The notes: a model not told the origin generated them from the sequence alone. A stretch of DNA of 64,000 nucleotides from Autumnicola sp041679265 (GCF_041679265.1 NZ_JBGFSM010000009.1:62001-126000); one strand, 5' to 3'; shown: positions 26,284 through 34,588, numbered from the stretch's first letter. Program-made: numbers and translations.

Positions 26284-26526
26284 ATGACAAGCGAAGAAGT
26301 GAAACTTAACGTAGAGAAAGCTTTGGCTGAAATACGCCCTTTTCTGGAAAGTGATGGGGGCAATATCTCTCTGGTTTCTATTGAAGATGACCGGCTGGTA
26401 AAAGTACAACTGGAAGGAGCCTGTGTAGGTTGCTCTGTTAATCAAATGACGTTGAAATCTGGGGTGGAAATGACCATCAAAAAATACGCACCTCAGATTG
26501 AACAGGTTGTTAATATTGAGCGATAA
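26284..26526 (+). CDS. NifU C-terminal-domain (Nfu-type) scaffold protein
   Basis: An 80-residue protein that is just the NifU-like domain. The cluster-binding pair is in GACVGCSV (Cys47 and Cys50), after FLESDGGNISLVSIE. Such proteins carry iron-sulfur clusters to target proteins. The ATG abuts the mrp stop codon, and the ferredoxin reductase follows 24 bp later, so this is an iron-sulfur/electron-transfer operon. Confidence 0.93.
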   Translation: MTSEEVKLNVEKALAEIRPFLESDGGNISLVSIEDDRLVKVQLEGACVGCSVNQMTLKSGVEMTIKKYAPQIEQVVNIER

Positions 26527-26550
26527 CAGCTTGGCATCAGGATGTAGATT

Positions 26551-27612
26551 ATGATCAAAACCGATATTATTATTATAGGAGCAGGCCCCACAGGCCTTTT
26601 TGCCGTTTTTGAAGCAGGATTATTAAAGCTGAAGTGTCATCTTATAGATGCCTTGCCACAACCCGGTGGCCAGTGCTCAGAAATTTATCCAAAAAAACCA
26701 ATTTACGATATTCCTGGTTTTCCTGAAGTGCTGGCAGGAGATCTGGTGAAAAATCTAATGGAGCAAATACGTCCCTTCGAACCTGGATTTACTATGGGGG
26801 AAAGGGCCGAAGCCATACGCAAACAGGAAGACGGTAGTTTTATAGTGACTACAAATAAAGGCACTCAGCACCAGGCTCCGGTAGTAGTAATCGCCGGGGG
26901 CCTCGGCAGTTTTGAACCCAGGAAGCCGCCTATAGCCAATATTGCAGATTATGAGGACAAAGGTGTGGCTTATATTATTCGGGATCCTGAAATTTACAGG
27001 GATAAAAAGGTGGTGATTGCGGGAGGTGGAGATTCGGCTTTAGACTGGTCCATCTTTCTGGCAGGTGTAGCTTCAGAGGTGACATTAGTGCATAGGCGTA
27101 AAGATTTTCGTGGCGCTTTGGATTCCGTAGAGAAAGTAGAGGAGCTTTCTAAAATTGGTAAAATTAAGCTTATTACCAATGCTGAAGTTGTAGGATTACA
27201 GGGGGAAGAGAAATTAGATGCTGTAATCATAAGGCATAAAGACACCGCAAGGGGAGAAGAGGTAAAAGAAGTAAATCATTTTATCCCGTTGTTTGGATTG
27301 TCGCCAAAGCTTGGACCTATTGCAGACTGGGGGCTGGAAATTGAAAAAAATGCAATCAAGGTTAACAATGCCTATGATTATGAAACCAATATACCAGGAA
27401 TTTACGCCATTGGTGATGTAAATACCTATCCCGGGAAATTAAAACTTATTTTATGCGGATTTCATGAAGCGGCGATCATGTGCCAGAGCGCGTATCAAAA
27501 AATTTTTCCGGATAAAAAGTATGTTATGAAATATACTACCGTGAGCGGGATAAACGGTTTTGACGGCAGTAAAAAAGAAGCCAAAAAAGAAGTGATTAAG
27601 AGTATAAACTAA
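26551..27612 (+). CDS. Ferredoxin--NADP(+) reductase-like flavoprotein (thioredoxin-reductase fold)
   Basis: A 353-residue pyridine-nucleotide-disulfide-oxidoreductase-fold enzyme of the TrxR-like ferredoxin-NADP reductase type. The FAD motif IIIGAGPTGLFAVFEAG (6-22), the NAD(P)H motif VVIAGGGDSALDWSIFLAG (about 154-172), and the C-terminal IPGIYAIGDVNTYPGKLKLI (about 284-303) are visible. No CxxC redox pair is found, which separates it from thioredoxin reductase. It reduces or oxidises ferredoxin or flavodoxin; the ferredoxin gene downstream is the obvious partner. Confidence 0.9.
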   Translation: MIKTDIIIIGAGPTGLFAVFEAGLLKLKCHLIDALPQPGGQCSEIYPKKPIYDIPGFPEVLAGDLVKNLMEQIRPFEPGFTMGERAEAIRKQEDGSFIVTTNKGTQHQAPVVVIAGGLGSFEPRKPPIANIADYEDKGVAYIIRDPEIYRDKKVVIAGGGDSALDWSIFLAGVASEVTLVHRRKDFRGALDSVEKVEELSKIGKIKLITNAEVVGLQGEEKLDAVIIRHKDTARGEEVKEVNHFIPLFGLSPKLGPIADWGLEIEKNAIKVNNAYDYETNIPGIYAIGDVNTYPGKLKLILCGFHEAAIMCQSAYQKIFPDKKYVMKYTTVSGINGFDGSKKEAKKEVIKSIN

Positions 27613-27623
27613 AATGAATAAGC

Positions 27624-27650
27624 ATACAGGGCTCCAAAGCCTGTATTTTT
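27624..27650 (+). terminator. Intrinsic terminator or attenuator between reductase and ferredoxin genes
   Basis: ATACAGG-GCT pairs with AGC-CTGTAT around CCAA, with one bulged G, and is followed by TTTT at 27647-27650. It ends 6 bp before the ferredoxin ATG, so it would either lower expression of ferredoxin from the upstream promoter or fold over its ribosome site. Confidence 0.6.
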
Positions 27651-27656
27651 AAAGAT

Positions 27657-27992
27657 ATGTCTGATATTAAAATTACCATTATAGACAGAGAAGGGCAAGC
27701 TCACGTGGTAGATGCCCCTACAGATATGAATATGAACCTGATGGAAGTGGTGCGTTCTTACGAACTCGCTCCTGAAGGAACTATTGGCATTTGCGGAGGA
27801 ATGGCGATGTGCGCCTCCTGCCAGTGCTATATTCTAAACCTGCAGCACATGCTGCCCGAACAAAGTATAGAGGAAGAAGATATGCTGGACCAGGCATTTT
27901 TCGTGGAAGATAACAGCCGGTTAAGTTGCCAGATCCCAATTACCGAAGAGTTAGACGGCCTGGAGGTGAAACTTGCCCCGGAAGCGATGTAG
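27657..27992 (+). CDS. [2Fe-2S] ferredoxin (adrenodoxin type)
   Basis: A 111-residue ferredoxin of the adrenodoxin/ISC type. The cluster ligands follow C-x5-C-x2-C: Cys46, Cys52 and Cys55 in GICGGMAMCASCQC, with the fourth at Cys91 in LSCQIP. An extra cysteine at 57 is usual in the group. It is the likely partner of the reductase 44 bp upstream. The ATG at 27657 gives the family length. Confidence 0.93.
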   Translation: MSDIKITIIDREGQAHVVDAPTDMNMNLMEVVRSYELAPEGTIGICGGMAMCASCQCYILNLQHMLPEQSIEEEDMLDQAFFVEDNSRLSCQIPITEELDGLEVKLAPEAM

Positions 27993-28059
27993 TATTTTTA
28001 ACCTTTATGGCAATCTTAAAAATAATTGACTTCTAACCTTTGCGGTAAAACCTTTTGAG

Positions 28060-28848
28060 TTATACCGTTTTCTTTATGTTAGTCTTTTCCGCAATTTCCT
28101 GCTCTATGCCGTTCCAAAGTGCAATGCGGCTTTCAAGGGATTTTTGAGCGGTAGTTTTTGCCTGTGCCCATTTATCAAGATCTTTTTCACAAAGTTTTTC
28201 AACCATACGGTAAGCCATTGGCCCGTGTTCATCACCATCCAACTCTATATGCCGGTCAAAATAATACTTAAATTGCTGCAGGTCCTTATCAGGAAAATTT
28301 TTCTGAACATTTCCTATTATTGAAGAAAACATATCGGGGATTAATCCTTCCCTGCCAAATGTGAAGGCCGCTGCAATATTATGAGGCTTTCCTTCAGAAA
28401 TAATATCAAAGGTATTTTTAAGGAACTGCTTTATGCTTATAGGTAATTTAATGGCGGCGATAACCAGGAATATATCCGTACCGTGAGTAACCTGTAACAA
28501 AAAATCTTCTATTCTGGTAGTATCGGCTCCCGCTGCAGCCATAGCTTCCAGGTACATTTCAAAATGGCTCTGGTGCTTTCCCTGCAGGTTGATATCGGTT
28601 TCTTCTGCAAGTACAATTTCATTAATAAGGTAGCGCACTTCCGGATCACCTACAGGGATCCAGGGATTGGTGGTACGGGTAAACTTTTGCTGTAAGGCGG
28701 TGAGCAGGGACATAAAATCCCAAACCGCAAAAACATGATGCTCCATAAAAATCTGGAGTTGTTGCGGAGTAGTGATTTTTCCGTACAAGGAGTGGTGGAG
28801 CAATTGCTCGCGTTGCGGTTGAAGGCTTTTATTTATCTCTTGTATCAT
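28060..28848 (-). CDS. DUF3050 protein (heme-oxygenase-like helical fold family)
   Basis: A 262-residue alpha-helical protein of DUF3050. The EHHVFAVWDFMSLLTALQQ segment (about 36-54), the EIVLAEETDIN segment with histidines nearby (KHQSHFEMYLEAM), and YYFDRHIELDGDEHGPMAYRM near the C-terminus resemble the metal-binding pattern of heme-oxygenase-like proteins. The function is unknown; the acidic/histidine residues suggest a di-metal site, which is inference. A -7 element TATTTTTG at 28866-28873 (minus) fits the start. Confidence 0.82.
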   Translation of the reverse strand: MIQEINKSLQPQREQLLHHSLYGKITTPQQLQIFMEHHVFAVWDFMSLLTALQQKFTRTTNPWIPVGDPEVRYLINEIVLAEETDINLQGKHQSHFEMYLEAMAAAGADTTRIEDFLLQVTHGTDIFLVIAAIKLPISIKQFLKNTFDIISEGKPHNIAAAFTFGREGLIPDMFSSIIGNVQKNFPDKDLQQFKYYFDRHIELDGDEHGPMAYRMVEKLCEKDLDKWAQAKTTAQKSLESRIALWNGIEQEIAEKTNIKKTV

Positions 28849-28865
28849 ATCTGCAAACTTTTTTG

Positions 28866-28873
28866 CAAAAATA
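28866..28873 (-). promoter_or_regulatory. -7 promoter element for the DUF3050 gene
   Basis: Minus-strand TATTTTTG fits TAnnTTTG, about 14 nt before the start of the coding region after accounting for the transcript start. The rest of the gap to 29136 (about 260 bp) shows no gene or clear signal. Confidence 0.45.
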
Positions 28874-29136
28874 CCAGCTATTCAAGGAACTCTAAAATCT
28901 CAGGGGAATTTTTTGATCCAAAGTAGCCACATCATCTTTTTTATAGCATCAGGAAGGTGTACCTGTAAATATTCCTGTTCCTTTGAGCGGATCTTTTATT
29001 CTGAAAAGCTATAAACGAGTCTTTGAAAAGAAAAACACGGTCTTTGTCCAATTATAATGTGAGCATCTGCTCAAATCCATCTGAATTGTCACTCTTATTA
29101 AAAAATTCACTCTTTTCCTCATTAGCTTTTGCCAGG

Positions 29137-30312
29137 CTAAAACGCCGAATGCCCCGTAATGTCCAGCCCGGTAATAAGAAGATGGATATCATGGGTCCCT
29201 TCATAGGTAACCACACTTTCAAGATTCATCATATGCCGCATGATGCTGTATTCCCCGGTTATTCCCATTCCGCCTAACACCTGGCGTGCTTCACGGGCAA
29301 TTTTAAGCGCCATTTCCACATTGTTTCTTTTTGCCATGGAGATTTGGGCAGAAGTTGCTTTTCCTTCGTTCCTGAGTACTCCCAGCCGCCAGGCGAGTAA
29401 TTGCGCTTTAGTGATCTCGGTGATCATTTCTGCCAGCTTTTTCTGCTGAAGTTGTTTTGAGGCAATGGGAACTCCAAATTGTTCCCGTTCTTTGGCATAT
29501 CTTAGTGCGGTGTCGTAGCAATCCATAGCCGCACCAATGGCGCCCCAGGCAATTCCATATCTGGCAGAATCCAGGCAACCCAGTGGTGCTCCCAATCCGC
29601 TTTTGTTTGGCAATAAATTTTCCTTCGGAATTTTCACATTATCAAAGATCAATTCTCCGGTGGCGCTGGCACGCAAAGACCATTTGTTATGCGTTTCGGG
29701 AGTGGTAAAGCCTTCCATTCCACGCTCTACAATTAGCCCGTGAATTCTCCCGTTTTCATCTTTGGCCCAAACTATAGCGATATCTGCAAAAGGGGAGTTG
29801 GAAATCCACATTTTCGCCCCGTTAAGCAAAAAATGGTCTTCTTTTTCTTTAAAGCTGGTGGTCATCCCGCCGGGATTGGAGCCGTGGTCGGGCTCTGTTA
29901 AGCCAAAGCAGCCTATAAATTCTCCTGTGGCCAGTTTAGGCAAATATTTCTTCCGTTGTTCTTCGGTTCCATATTTAAAAATAGGGTACATAACCAGGGA
30001 AGATTGCACTGAAGCGGTTGAACGAATCCCGCTATCTCCTCGTTCTATCTCCTGCATAATCAATCCATAAGAGATTTGGTCCAGCCCGGCGCCGCCATAC
30101 TCTTCAGGAATATAAGGCCCAAAAGCGCCAATTTCGGCGAGGCCTTTGATAAGCTGTTTGGGAAACTGTGCTTCCTGCGCGGCCTCTTCAATAACCGGTG
30201 AAATTTCCCGTTTTACGAATTCCCTGGTAGCGTCTCGCACCATCTTATGCTCCTCAGAAAGTAGCTCATCAAGGTTGTAATAATCGGGCGACTGGAATGG
30301 ATCTGGTTTCAT
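29137..30312 (-). CDS. Glutaryl-CoA dehydrogenase-like acyl-CoA dehydrogenase
   Basis: A 391-residue acyl-CoA dehydrogenase. Segments such as SVQSSLVMYPIFKYGTEEQR, GCFGLTEPDHGSNPGGM and the C-terminal YEGTHDIHLLITGLDITGHSAF (370-391; catalytic base Glu371) are typical of glutaryl-CoA dehydrogenases rather than straight-chain enzymes. Known members oxidise and decarboxylate glutaryl-CoA to crotonyl-CoA with FAD, in lysine and tryptophan breakdown. It is a single gene with a -7 element at 30330-30337. Short-chain acyl-CoA substrates cannot be excluded. Confidence 0.85.
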   Translation of the reverse strand: MKPDPFQSPDYYNLDELLSEEHKMVRDATREFVKREISPVIEEAAQEAQFPKQLIKGLAEIGAFGPYIPEEYGGAGLDQISYGLIMQEIERGDSGIRSTASVQSSLVMYPIFKYGTEEQRKKYLPKLATGEFIGCFGLTEPDHGSNPGGMTTSFKEKEDHFLLNGAKMWISNSPFADIAIVWAKDENGRIHGLIVERGMEGFTTPETHNKWSLRASATGELIFDNVKIPKENLLPNKSGLGAPLGCLDSARYGIAWGAIGAAMDCYDTALRYAKEREQFGVPIASKQLQQKKLAEMITEITKAQLLAWRLGVLRNEGKATSAQISMAKRNNVEMALKIAREARQVLGGMGITGEYSIMRHMMNLESVVTYEGTHDIHLLITGLDITGHSAF

Positions 30313-30329
30313 CGTGGTGTGGTTTTACA

Positions 30330-30337
30330 CAAATGTA
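30330..30337 (-). promoter_or_regulatory. -7 promoter element for the glutaryl-CoA dehydrogenase-like gene
   Basis: Minus-strand TACATTTG fits TAnnTTTG, giving a leader of about 15 nt to the ATG at 30312. A TTG lies 20 bp upstream at the -33 region. Confidence 0.5.
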
Positions 30338-30461
30338 ACCAAGTCTTATACAGTAAACAATGATTTTATTTTAGAAGATATAAAGGTTTGCCGGTTTTGT
30401 TTCAATTGAATAATTGAGAGTTGTAATTTAGAGAAAGTCTGGCAAATTGAGCGATTTAAAC

Positions 30462-30480
30462 CAAGGTTTTACAAACCTTG
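30462..30480. repeat. Short perfect palindrome CAAGGTTT-TAC-AAACCTTG
   Basis: A perfect 8-bp inverted repeat with a 3-nt loop lies in the 194-bp gap between two co-directional genes, with CAGGAGG after it. Similar AAGGTTT/AAACCTT repeats are scattered through Bacteroidota intergenic regions. It is 26 bp downstream of the methyltransferase stop and might serve as its transcript end. Confidence 0.5.
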
Positions 30481-30506
30481 CAGGAGGAACATTAGCATGT
30501 GTTACG

Positions 30507-31253
30507 CTACAACTTTAAATAAAAAGGAGCGACCATTTTTTTAAATTCTTCCGTGTAATTATGCCGTGAAATTTCCAGGATAAGTTCATCTTCTTCTGTT
30601 CCGGTTTTATGAAAACTGAAGTTTAGCAGCGATCTTTTAAGCTCACTTTTTTCTGTTCCCCTTACCCGTGTGATCTTCTGCGGAAAAAGATTTTCTTTGG
30701 CAGCTAGGCTGATGAATTTTTCTTCTTCAGCATAAGGGATAATAACGCTGAAGATTCCATCTTCTGAAAGTAAAAAGGAAACCCCTCTTACCAAATGTTC
30801 AAAAGGCAGGGCATCGTTAAACCGGGCAATTTTTCTTGCCTCACTAAATTTCTCTCCCCTGGGGGGAGATGCCACAGGAAGAGGGGGAGAATAAAAAGGA
30901 GGATTGGAAATGATAAGGTCATACTTTTCTTCGTCCTGCATTTCTTCGGCGAATTCATTTAAATCTGCATGGTAACAAAAAAGTCGGTCGCCCCACATAC
31001 TGTTTTCAAAATTCTCCACAGCCTGCTCATAGGCATTTTCTTCAATTTCTATGGCATCTATAAGGAAAGCCTCAGAGCGTTGCGCCATCATCAAGGCAAG
31101 AATCCCGGTGCCGGTGCCAATATCCAGAATGGATTTAGGATAATGGGAAAGGGGAACCCAGGCACCAAGCAGTACACCATCGGTACCTATTTTCATGGCA
31201 CATTTATCCTGTTCTACAGTAAACTCTTTAAATTTAAAGGCCTGGTTTGACAT
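30507..31253 (-). CDS. tRNA1(Val) (adenine(37)-N6)-methyltransferase family protein
   Basis: A 248-residue YfiC/TrmN6-like methyltransferase. The SAM motif SILDIGTGTGILALMMAQ (41-58) and the adenine-N6 catalytic motif NPPF (117-120) in DLIISNPPFY are clear, followed by ARKIARFNDALPFEHLV. Known members make m6A37 in tRNA-Val. Between NPPFY and the conserved ARxARF segment, residues 122-135 are proline/glycine-rich and are encoded by a palindromic element (30851-30892) that looks inserted in frame. Confidence 0.87.
   Translation of the reverse strand: MSNQAFKFKEFTVEQDKCAMKIGTDGVLLGAWVPLSHYPKSILDIGTGTGILALMMAQRSEAFLIDAIEIEENAYEQAVENFENSMWGDRLFCYHADLNEFAEEMQDEEKYDLIISNPPFYSPPLPVASPPRGEKFSEARKIARFNDALPFEHLVRGVSFLLSEDGIFSVIIPYAEEEKFISLAAKENLFPQKITRVRGTEKSELKRSLLNFSFHKTGTEEDELILEISRHNYTEEFKKMVAPFYLKL
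30851..30892. repeat. Palindromic C/G-run element inside a methyltransferase gene
   Basis: The plus strand has CTCTCCCCTGGGGGGAGA, then a short spacer and GAGGGGGAGAA. The runs of C and G form nested inverted repeats, quite unlike the flanking coding sequence. Elements of this type (CTCCCC...GGGGAG with a spacer) are dispersed in many Bacteroidota genomes. It is in frame and adds about 14 residues after the catalytic NPPF motif. Confidence 0.7.
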
Positions 31254-31381
31254 GGTTTTTTGTTGCTATATTTTATAAAGAAAATTTGGAGAAAAAATGG
31301 GCATTTTATTATTGAGGATTTTTTCAACTTTAAAAGAAACTGGCTTTTCGACTGAAACTTCAGCTTAAAAATAATGAAAAG

Positions 31382-31414
31382 AAAAAACCGCTTCCTGAAA
31401 TAGAAAGCGGTTTA
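31382..31414 (-). terminator. Rho-independent terminator after tsf
   Basis: On the minus strand AAACCGCTT pairs with AAGCGGTTT and is followed by TTTC, about 25 bp past the tsf stop codon. Confidence 0.8.
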
Positions 31415-31436
31415 AATTTATTTTCTTCCGAAGAAA

Positions 31437-32264
31437 TTATTCTCCTAAAGCTACTCTTTCAAACCCAACAACAGTAAGGCCGGCATCTACAGATTTTACA
31501 TAATCTGCAACGCTTTCTTTGTTTCCTTTAATGTAATCCTGGTTTACCAGAGTATTGTCTTTAAAGAAACGTTTAATTTTACCTTTTGCGATATTATCAA
31601 GCATTTCTTCTGGTTTTCCTTCCTGGCGTAACTGGTCTTTAGCGATTTCAATCTCTTTATCTATAGTAGACTGGTCTACACCGTCTTCATTTAAAGCTAC
31701 AGGATTCATTGCTGCAGCCTGCATAGAAACATTTTTGGCAACTTCATCTGCACCATCCACGTTTGCAGAAAGTCCTGTGATAACAGCAATTTTGTTCCCT
31801 GCGTGAATGTAGGATCCTACGAAAGGCGCCTGTAAAGTTTTAAAAGCTCCTATTTCGATTTTCTCCCCAATAACACCGGTTTGCTCGGTAAGTTTGTCCT
31901 GAACGGTGATTCCTTTATAATCTGCAGCCAAAAGTGCTTCTTTGGAATTATAGTCCAGAGCAAGTTCAGCTAAACTCTGAGCCAGTGCCACGAAATCTTC
32001 ATTTTTGGCAACAAAGTCTGTCTCGCAGTTAAGGGAAATTACCACACCTTTAGTGCTGTCTTCATTTACTTTTGCGATTGCAGCACCTTCGCTGGACTCT
32101 CTATCTGCTCGCTTGGCAGCAACTTTTTGTCCTTTTTTACGAAGCACTTCAATGGCTTTGTCAAAATCACCATCAACTTCAACCAAAGCCTTTTTGCAGT
32201 CCATCATTCCTGCACCGGTAGCTTTTCTTAATTTATTTACTTCTGCGGCGGATATCTTAGCCAT
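31437..32264 (-). CDS. tsf: Elongation factor Ts
   Basis: A 275-residue EF-Ts, the exchange factor that recycles EF-Tu-GDP. The N-terminal UBA-like domain has VNKLRKATGAGMMDCKKALVE (about 8-28), and the core has the EF-Tu contact motif SLNCETDFVAKNEDF (about 76-90). Two dimerisation subdomains follow. It is downstream of rpsB on the same strand, the universal order, with a 13-bp hairpin (32290-32333) in the 92-bp gap. A terminator follows. Confidence 0.97.
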   Translation of the reverse strand: MAKISAAEVNKLRKATGAGMMDCKKALVEVDGDFDKAIEVLRKKGQKVAAKRADRESSEGAAIAKVNEDSTKGVVISLNCETDFVAKNEDFVALAQSLAELALDYNSKEALLAADYKGITVQDKLTEQTGVIGEKIEIGAFKTLQAPFVGSYIHAGNKIAVITGLSANVDGADEVAKNVSMQAAAMNPVALNEDGVDQSTIDKEIEIAKDQLRQEGKPEEMLDNIAKGKIKRFFKDNTLVNQDYIKGNKESVADYVKSVDAGLTVVGFERVALGE

Positions 32265-32289
32265 AGTATTTTGATTTTGTTTTGAATTA

Positions 32290-32333
32290 ATAAGTCGTTT
32301 AGCCGGATTAAAGAAACGAACTAAACGACTTAT
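32290..32333 (-). other. Long-stem hairpin between rpsB and tsf
   Basis: A perfect 13-bp stem, ATAAGTCGTTTAG (32290-32302) with CTAAACGACTTAT (32321-32333), and an 18-nt loop. The sequence after it on the transcript strand (TTAATTC) lacks a T run, so it is not a standard terminator. It may be a processing site or partial attenuator setting the tsf:rpsB ratio. Confidence 0.65.
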
Positions 32334-32356
32334 AAAAATTTACCAAACTGTTCTTT

Positions 32357-33250
32357 TTATTCTTCTTCTTCGTTAGAAGAAGCTTTATCTAAAGTTTGCT
32401 GTTTAGATTCAAGCTTCACGTCTTTTTTAGCTTCTTTCATTGCCTTTTTGTCTTCGGCATCTGTAGAAGGCACTTCAGCTTTCTCTTTTTTAGCTTTTGG
32501 AGCCTTTTCTCCTTTAGCGGCTTTCTCAGCTTTTTCTTCTTTTTTAGAATCCTTGCTGGATTTTCTTTCAGAAAGGCCTTCAATTATAGAATCGGCAACA
32601 TAAGAAATCACTTTGCTGATAGACTTGGAAGCATCATCGTTGGAAGGGATCAAATAATCTACTTCACGAGGGTCAGAATTGGTATCCACCATCGCGAAAA
32701 TTGGAATGTTTAATTTTTGAGCTTCTTTAACTGCAATGTGTTCACGGGTAATATCAACAATAAACAAAGCTGCCGGAAGTCTGGACATGTCAGAAATGGA
32801 GCCCAGGTTCTTTTCAAGCTTTGCTCTTAAACGGTCTACCTGTAAACGTTCCTTTTTAGAGAGCGTATTAAAAGTACCATCTTTCTTCATCCTATCTATA
32901 GAGGCCATTTTCTTAACAGCTTTACGGATAGTAACAAAGTTAGTTAACATCCCACCAGGCCACCTTTCAGTGATATAAGGCATGTTAGCTCTTTCAGCTT
33001 GCTCAGCTACAATTTCTTTTGCTTGTTTTTTGGTAGCTACGAAAAGTATTTTCCTGCCACTGGCAGAAATTTTTGCCAAAGCCTCTCCGGCTTCCTGCAT
33101 TTTTGCAGCACTTTTATATAGGTTGATGATGTGAATCCCGTTGCGCTCCATATAAATATAAGGAGCCATGTTTGGATTCCATCTTCTTGTGAGGTGTCCA
33201 AAATGTACACCTGCGTCAAGTAATTCTTTTACTTCTACTTTGTTTGCCAT
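32357..33250 (-). CDS. rpsB: 30S ribosomal protein S2 with long charged C-terminal tail
   Basis: A 297-residue S2. The core (about 1-225) has the usual LLDAGVHFGHLTRRWNPNM, ITERWPGGMLTNF and the DTNSDPREVDYLIPSNDDA segments. The last 70 residues are an alternating Lys/Glu/Ala tail (SKDSKKEEKAEKAAKGEK...SSNEEEE) missing from E. coli S2 (241 residues). Such low-complexity tails are seen in Flavobacteriaceae S2; function unknown. It is cotranscribed with tsf, and 171 bp separate it from rpsI upstream. Confidence 0.96.
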   Translation of the reverse strand: MANKVEVKELLDAGVHFGHLTRRWNPNMAPYIYMERNGIHIINLYKSAAKMQEAGEALAKISASGRKILFVATKKQAKEIVAEQAERANMPYITERWPGGMLTNFVTIRKAVKKMASIDRMKKDGTFNTLSKKERLQVDRLRAKLEKNLGSISDMSRLPAALFIVDITREHIAVKEAQKLNIPIFAMVDTNSDPREVDYLIPSNDDASKSISKVISYVADSIIEGLSERKSSKDSKKEEKAEKAAKGEKAPKAKKEKAEVPSTDAEDKKAMKEAKKDVKLESKQQTLDKASSNEEEE

Positions 33251-33421
33251 TTTTGTAATAGTTTACGTTCTGTTGAAGATAGCAACAGGCAAGTGGCTAT
33301 TTTATTGAAAATACGGCCTTGCATGTTTAGATGCTAAACTAACTCTGCTCTCACATTTGAAAACAGTAACAACAAAAATCTTTTTAATTTTAAATGAACT
33401 TTTAGGGCTGTGCCCAAATAA

Positions 33422-33808
33422 TTAACGTTTAGAGAACTGGAATTTCTTACGAGCTTTCTTCTGTCCGTATTTCTTACGTTCCACCATACGTGGGTCTCTT
33501 GTAAGTAAACCTTCCGGTTTAAGAGTTAAGCGATTTTCCTCGTCAAGTTCTACCATAGCTCTGGAAAGTGCAAGGCGAATAGCTTCTGCCTGGCCTGTAA
33601 TCCCACCGCCATAAACATTTACTTTCACATCAAAAGTCTGGTCGTTTCCGGTAAGGTTTAACGCCTGGTTTACTTTATACTGAAGGGTTCCGGTAGTAAA
33701 GTAATCTTTCATGTCTTTTTTGTTCACGGTAATGTTCCCATTTCCATCAGAAACATAAACACGTGCAACAGCCGTTTTTCTACGGCCAATTTTGTGAATA
33801 ACCTCCAT
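33422..33808 (-). CDS. rpsI: 30S ribosomal protein S9
   Basis: A 128-residue S9, of normal length. The N-terminus HKIGRRKTAVARVY and C-terminus GLLTRDPRMVERKKYGQKKARKKFQFSKR are the conserved parts; the C-terminal K-R tail reaches the P-site tRNA. The start codon overlaps the last base of the rplM stop, so S9 is translationally coupled to L13, as is usual. Confidence 0.98.
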   Translation of the reverse strand: MEVIHKIGRRKTAVARVYVSDGNGNITVNKKDMKDYFTTGTLQYKVNQALNLTGNDQTFDVKVNVYGGGITGQAEAIRLALSRAMVELDEENRLTLKPEGLLTRDPRMVERKKYGQKKARKKFQFSKR

Positions 33809-34263
33809 TACCTAAGATCGTTTAAGTTAATAGTTTTAGGTTTTTGTGCTTCCTGTTCGTGTTCAGATCCTGCATAAACCTTTAAATTTCTGAATAAGTC
33901 TGCGCCCAGTTTATTCTTAGGCAACATTCCTTTAACCGCTTTTTCAATCAAACGCTCCGGAGCTTTGTTGAATAATTCAGATGCTGTAAGACTTCTTTGT
34001 CCACCTGGATAACCGGTGTGGCGAATGTATTCCTTGGAATCCCATTTCTTTCCGGTTAAGTTGATTTTTTCAGCGTTAGTAATAACCACGTTATCGCCGC
34101 AATCAACGTGTGGGGTGAAGTCTGGTTTGTGCTTCCCTCTTAGTAACTTTGCTACGTTTGAAGCAAGACGTCCCAGTGTTTGTCCTTCAGCATCTACGTG
34201 TACCCACTCTTTGGTAACGCTGGCCTTATTGGCCGATACTGTTTTGTAACTTAATGTGTCCAC
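33808..34263 (-). CDS. rplM: 50S ribosomal protein L13
   Basis: A 151-residue L13, an early-assembly 23S rRNA-binding protein. Conserved segments are WVHVDAEGQTLGRLAS, LRGKHKPDFTPHVDCGDNVVI and AVKGMLPKNKLGADLFRNLKVYAG. It is the first gene of the rplM-rpsI operon, with a consensus promoter at 34337-34367. Confidence 0.98.
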   Translation of the reverse strand: MDTLSYKTVSANKASVTKEWVHVDAEGQTLGRLASNVAKLLRGKHKPDFTPHVDCGDNVVITNAEKINLTGKKWDSKEYIRHTGYPGGQRSLTASELFNKAPERLIEKAVKGMLPKNKLGADLFRNLKVYAGSEHEQEAQKPKTINLNDLR

Positions 34264-34336
34264 ACTAAATAGTTTTACTTAATTATTAAACATTCCATTC
34301 CCGTAAACCCAATTTTGATCTTGGGAAAACGGGCTG

Positions 34337-34367
34337 CAAATGTACAATTATAAATTCATATAGCAAA
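34337..34367 (-). promoter_or_regulatory. Consensus promoter for rplM-rpsI (TTTG-N19-TACATTTG)
   Basis: On the minus strand TTTG (34364-34367) and TACATTTG (34337-34344) are separated by exactly 19 bp, the Bacteroidota consensus. The predicted leader is about 70 nt. The remainder of the 34264-34588 gap shows no gene. Confidence 0.75.
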
Positions 34368-34588
34368 CAGGAGATTCATTATTTTAAATGATTCGAAATT
34401 GCTGATTGTCAGATTATTTTTAGCCTAATTTTGAAACTACTGCCTTCCCTTAAATGCTTACAAACATAAAGGAGATTATTCTACTTTAAATATAGCTATG
34501 CTTCCTTTAGATTTATGCTGAAAGACACGAAAATACGATAAGAGGTATAAATGATGTTAATAAAGTCATAAAGTGAAGCAGGATTGTC

